Source: Gordonia hankookensis (GTDB lineage Bacteria > Actinomycetota > Actinomycetes > Mycobacteriales > Mycobacteriaceae). From it: 64,000 bases of DNA. The position numbers and the translations under genes are program-made. The notes beneath the pieces are model-generated. The model was given only the letters and a program-made list of their open reading frames with translations, had not been told where the DNA came from and ran no database searches. Each line of letters begins with the position of its first letter. Position 1 is the first letter of the stretch. Of the stretch, positions 62,741 to 64,000 are shown in pieces. Where the stretch lies: positions 310,001 to 374,000 of the forward strand of contig NZ_JACWMS010000004.1 of NCBI RefSeq assembly GCF_014673215.1, given 5' to 3'.

Positions 62741-63934
62741 ATGACCGATCCGGCGACCTCCGTATCCGGCGACGACCTGACCCGACTCTGTGCTCGCATG
62801 CGCACATTCATCGACGACGAGGTGATCCCCCGCGAGCGCGAACTGACTGGTGAAGACGACGCCTCCACCAAGGTTCTCGACGAATTGCGCTCGTGCGCCA
62901 AGGAACTCGGCCTGTGGGCCCTCGGTCACCCGTCGGAGGTTGGCGGCGGTGGTGTGCCGTTCATGGACTTCGTCTACCTGAACGAGATCATCGGACGATC
63001 AGAGTTCGGTCAGCTCGCGGTCGGATCGGTGACCATGCAGGACACCATCATGCTGCACAAGCACGGCACGGAGGAACAGCAGCGCAGGTGGATCCCCGGC
63101 ATGGTCGCCGGCGACCTGCTGCCGTCGGTGGGCCTCACCGAGCCCGAGGTCGCAGGCTCCGATCCGACGCTGATCGCGACCCGCGCGGAGCTCGACGGCG
63201 AGACCTGGGTGATCAACGGCCACAAGTGGTTCACCACCGGCGTGAACCGCGCGGCGTATTGTTCTGTGTTCGCGCGGACCGAGGACGACTCGGTGCCCCG
63301 GCATTCGCGGATCAGTTCGATCATCGTGCCGACCGACACCCCGGGGTTCGAGATCGTCCGCGCGATCCCCACGATGGGTCATGACCCGAGTGACCACTTC
63401 GAAGTCCGTCTGACCGATGTCCGGGTTCCCCGGGAGAATCTTCTCGGCGAACGGGGTAAGGGCTTCGTGATCGCGCAGGACCGGCTCGGTCCGGGCCGGA
63501 TCTTCCACTGCATGCGATGGCTCGGCCAAGCCCAGCGTGCATACGAATTGATGTGTGAGCGAGCCAATTCCCGCTTCGTCCACGGTTCATTGCTGGCCGA
63601 GAAGGGCGAGGTCCACCGATACATATCCGAGTCGGCGGCGGAGATCCAGGCGGCCCGCCTGATGACCCTCGACGCCGCCAGGGTGATGGACACCGGCGAC
63701 GATGCGCGCGTTCAGATCGGCCTGATCAAGTTCTGGGGTGCACGGATGCTCCACAACGTGATCGACCGCTCGATCCAGGTGCACGGTGCTCTCGGGCTGA
63801 CCGCCGACACCCCACTGGAGCGGATGTACCGACAGGCCCGCTATGCGCGTGTCTACGACGGTCCGGATGAGGTGCATCGAATGTCGACCGCACGCCGGTT
63901 GCTCCGCGATCCCGACGCCGCGCCGTGGCGGTGA
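62741..63934 (+). CDS. Acyl-CoA dehydrogenase, ACAD10/11-like
   Basis: 397-aa flavoenzyme oxidising acyl-CoA to enoyl-CoA. Seen are VGLTEPEVAGSDPTLIATRAELDG (FAD/substrate loop), WVINGHKWFTTGV, FEVRLTDVRVPRENLLGERGKGF, and the C-terminal HGALGLTADTPLERMYRQARYARVYDGPDEVHRMSTARRLL. The ending YDGPDEVHR resembles ACAD10/11-type enzymes, which handle 4-hydroxyacyl-CoA after phosphorylation by an APH-type kinase. The substrate is inferred. ATG 62741. Its stop overlaps a possible GTG start at 63931. Confidence 0.87.
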   Translation: MTDPATSVSGDDLTRLCARMRTFIDDEVIPRERELTGEDDASTKVLDELRSCAKELGLWALGHPSEVGGGGVPFMDFVYLNEIIGRSEFGQLAVGSVTMQDTIMLHKHGTEEQQRRWIPGMVAGDLLPSVGLTEPEVAGSDPTLIATRAELDGETWVINGHKWFTTGVNRAAYCSVFARTEDDSVPRHSRISSIIVPTDTPGFEIVRAIPTMGHDPSDHFEVRLTDVRVPRENLLGERGKGFVIAQDRLGPGRIFHCMRWLGQAQRAYELMCERANSRFVHGSLLAEKGEVHRYISESAAEIQAARLMTLDAARVMDTGDDARVQIGLIKFWGARMLHNVIDRSIQVHGALGLTADTPLERMYRQARYARVYDGPDEVHRMSTARRLLRDPDAAPWR

Positions 63935-63939
63935 CCACG

Positions 63940-64000
63940 ATGAGCGACAGCAGCGAGGCGCTTGCCGCCGGGATCGGGGCCGTGCTGGGGGAGGCCACCG
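63940..64000 (+). CDS. Start of an unidentified gene, cut by the window edge (possibly an APH-type phosphotransferase)
   Basis: Only 20 codons are visible, beginning MSDSSEALAAGIGAVLGEAT, with an alternative GTG at 63931 overlapping the dehydrogenase stop. Too short for family assignment. Since ACAD10/11-like genes often lie beside phosphotransferases of the aminoglycoside-phosphotransferase fold, that is the guess. Confidence 0.4.
   Translation, partial: MSDSSEALAAGIGAVLGEAT

Overview
The window is 64 kb of high-GC, gene-dense bacterial chromosome. It comes from a mycolic-acid actinobacterium (order Mycobacteriales), most like Gordonia or a close Nocardiaceae/Gordoniaceae relative. The evidence is LexA/ChiZ, IdeR, SigA/SigB, PpgK, Cei, DUF4193, AftC (an arabinogalactan enzyme), F420-type DDN reductase, CgoX/ChdC haem enzymes, actinobacterial SOS boxes and many leaderless genes. 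I see no rRNA, tRNA, CRISPR array, IS element or prophage. The genus is an inference.

Layout. 1-4.1 kb is the fructose PTS locus: fruA (cut by the window edge), fruK and a DeoR regulator, divergent from ptsI. 4.1-6.2 kb holds lexA, divergent from an SOS-type LysM gene, then nrdR. 6.3-20.3 kb is a mixed block: the large helicase HrpA, a class III aminotransferase, ahpC-ahpD with divergent oxyR, a DDN-type reductase, a PAC2 protein coupled to a DUF3516 helicase, a lipoprotein, a DUF4192 protein and ideR. 20.4-24.7 kb is an acuC-type deacetylase overlapping a GNAT/acyl-CoA-synthetase-like acetyltransferase.

24.7-59.8 kb follows, from memory, the Mycobacterium tuberculosis order Rv2710 down to Rv2669: sigB, DUF3099, DUF3039, YihY, (helicase, DUF7455, TauE), DUF952, sigA, ppgK, suhB, cei, DUF4193, DUF3093, dut, DUF3710, a hydrolase, an OB-fold protein, DUF3159, ceoC-ceoB, a KimA-like APC permease, a TRAM methyltransferase, dxs, an RNase D-like protein, DUF3000, hemE-cgoX-chdC, msrB, aftC, a TAP-like lipoprotein, a RibD-like reductase, a ZapE-like ATPase and GNAT. 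The last 4 kb (59.8-64 kb) looks like accessory catabolism: DUF1622, a carboxymuconolactone-decarboxylase protein, a VOC protein, a TetR regulator with a clear operator, a SnoaL-like protein, an acyl-CoA dehydrogenase of ACAD10/11 type and the first codons of another gene.

How the parts fit. Stress control is dense: three SOS boxes at lexA, a SigE/SigH-type promoter before sigB, a candidate OxyR site between ahpC and oxyR, and IdeR. Haem synthesis is represented by three consecutive coproporphyrin-route genes. Two RCK/TrkA proteins face a KimA-like potassium transporter, suggesting a potassium-uptake module. The most notable signals are a leaderless cysteine-type leader peptide before a TauE/SafE exporter, divergent dut/DUF3093 promoters whose -10 elements share two bases, a candidate RNA switch before DUF4193, a TAP-family lipoprotein lacking catalytic Ser and His, and an acetyltransferase whose synthetase domain lacks the catalytic His.
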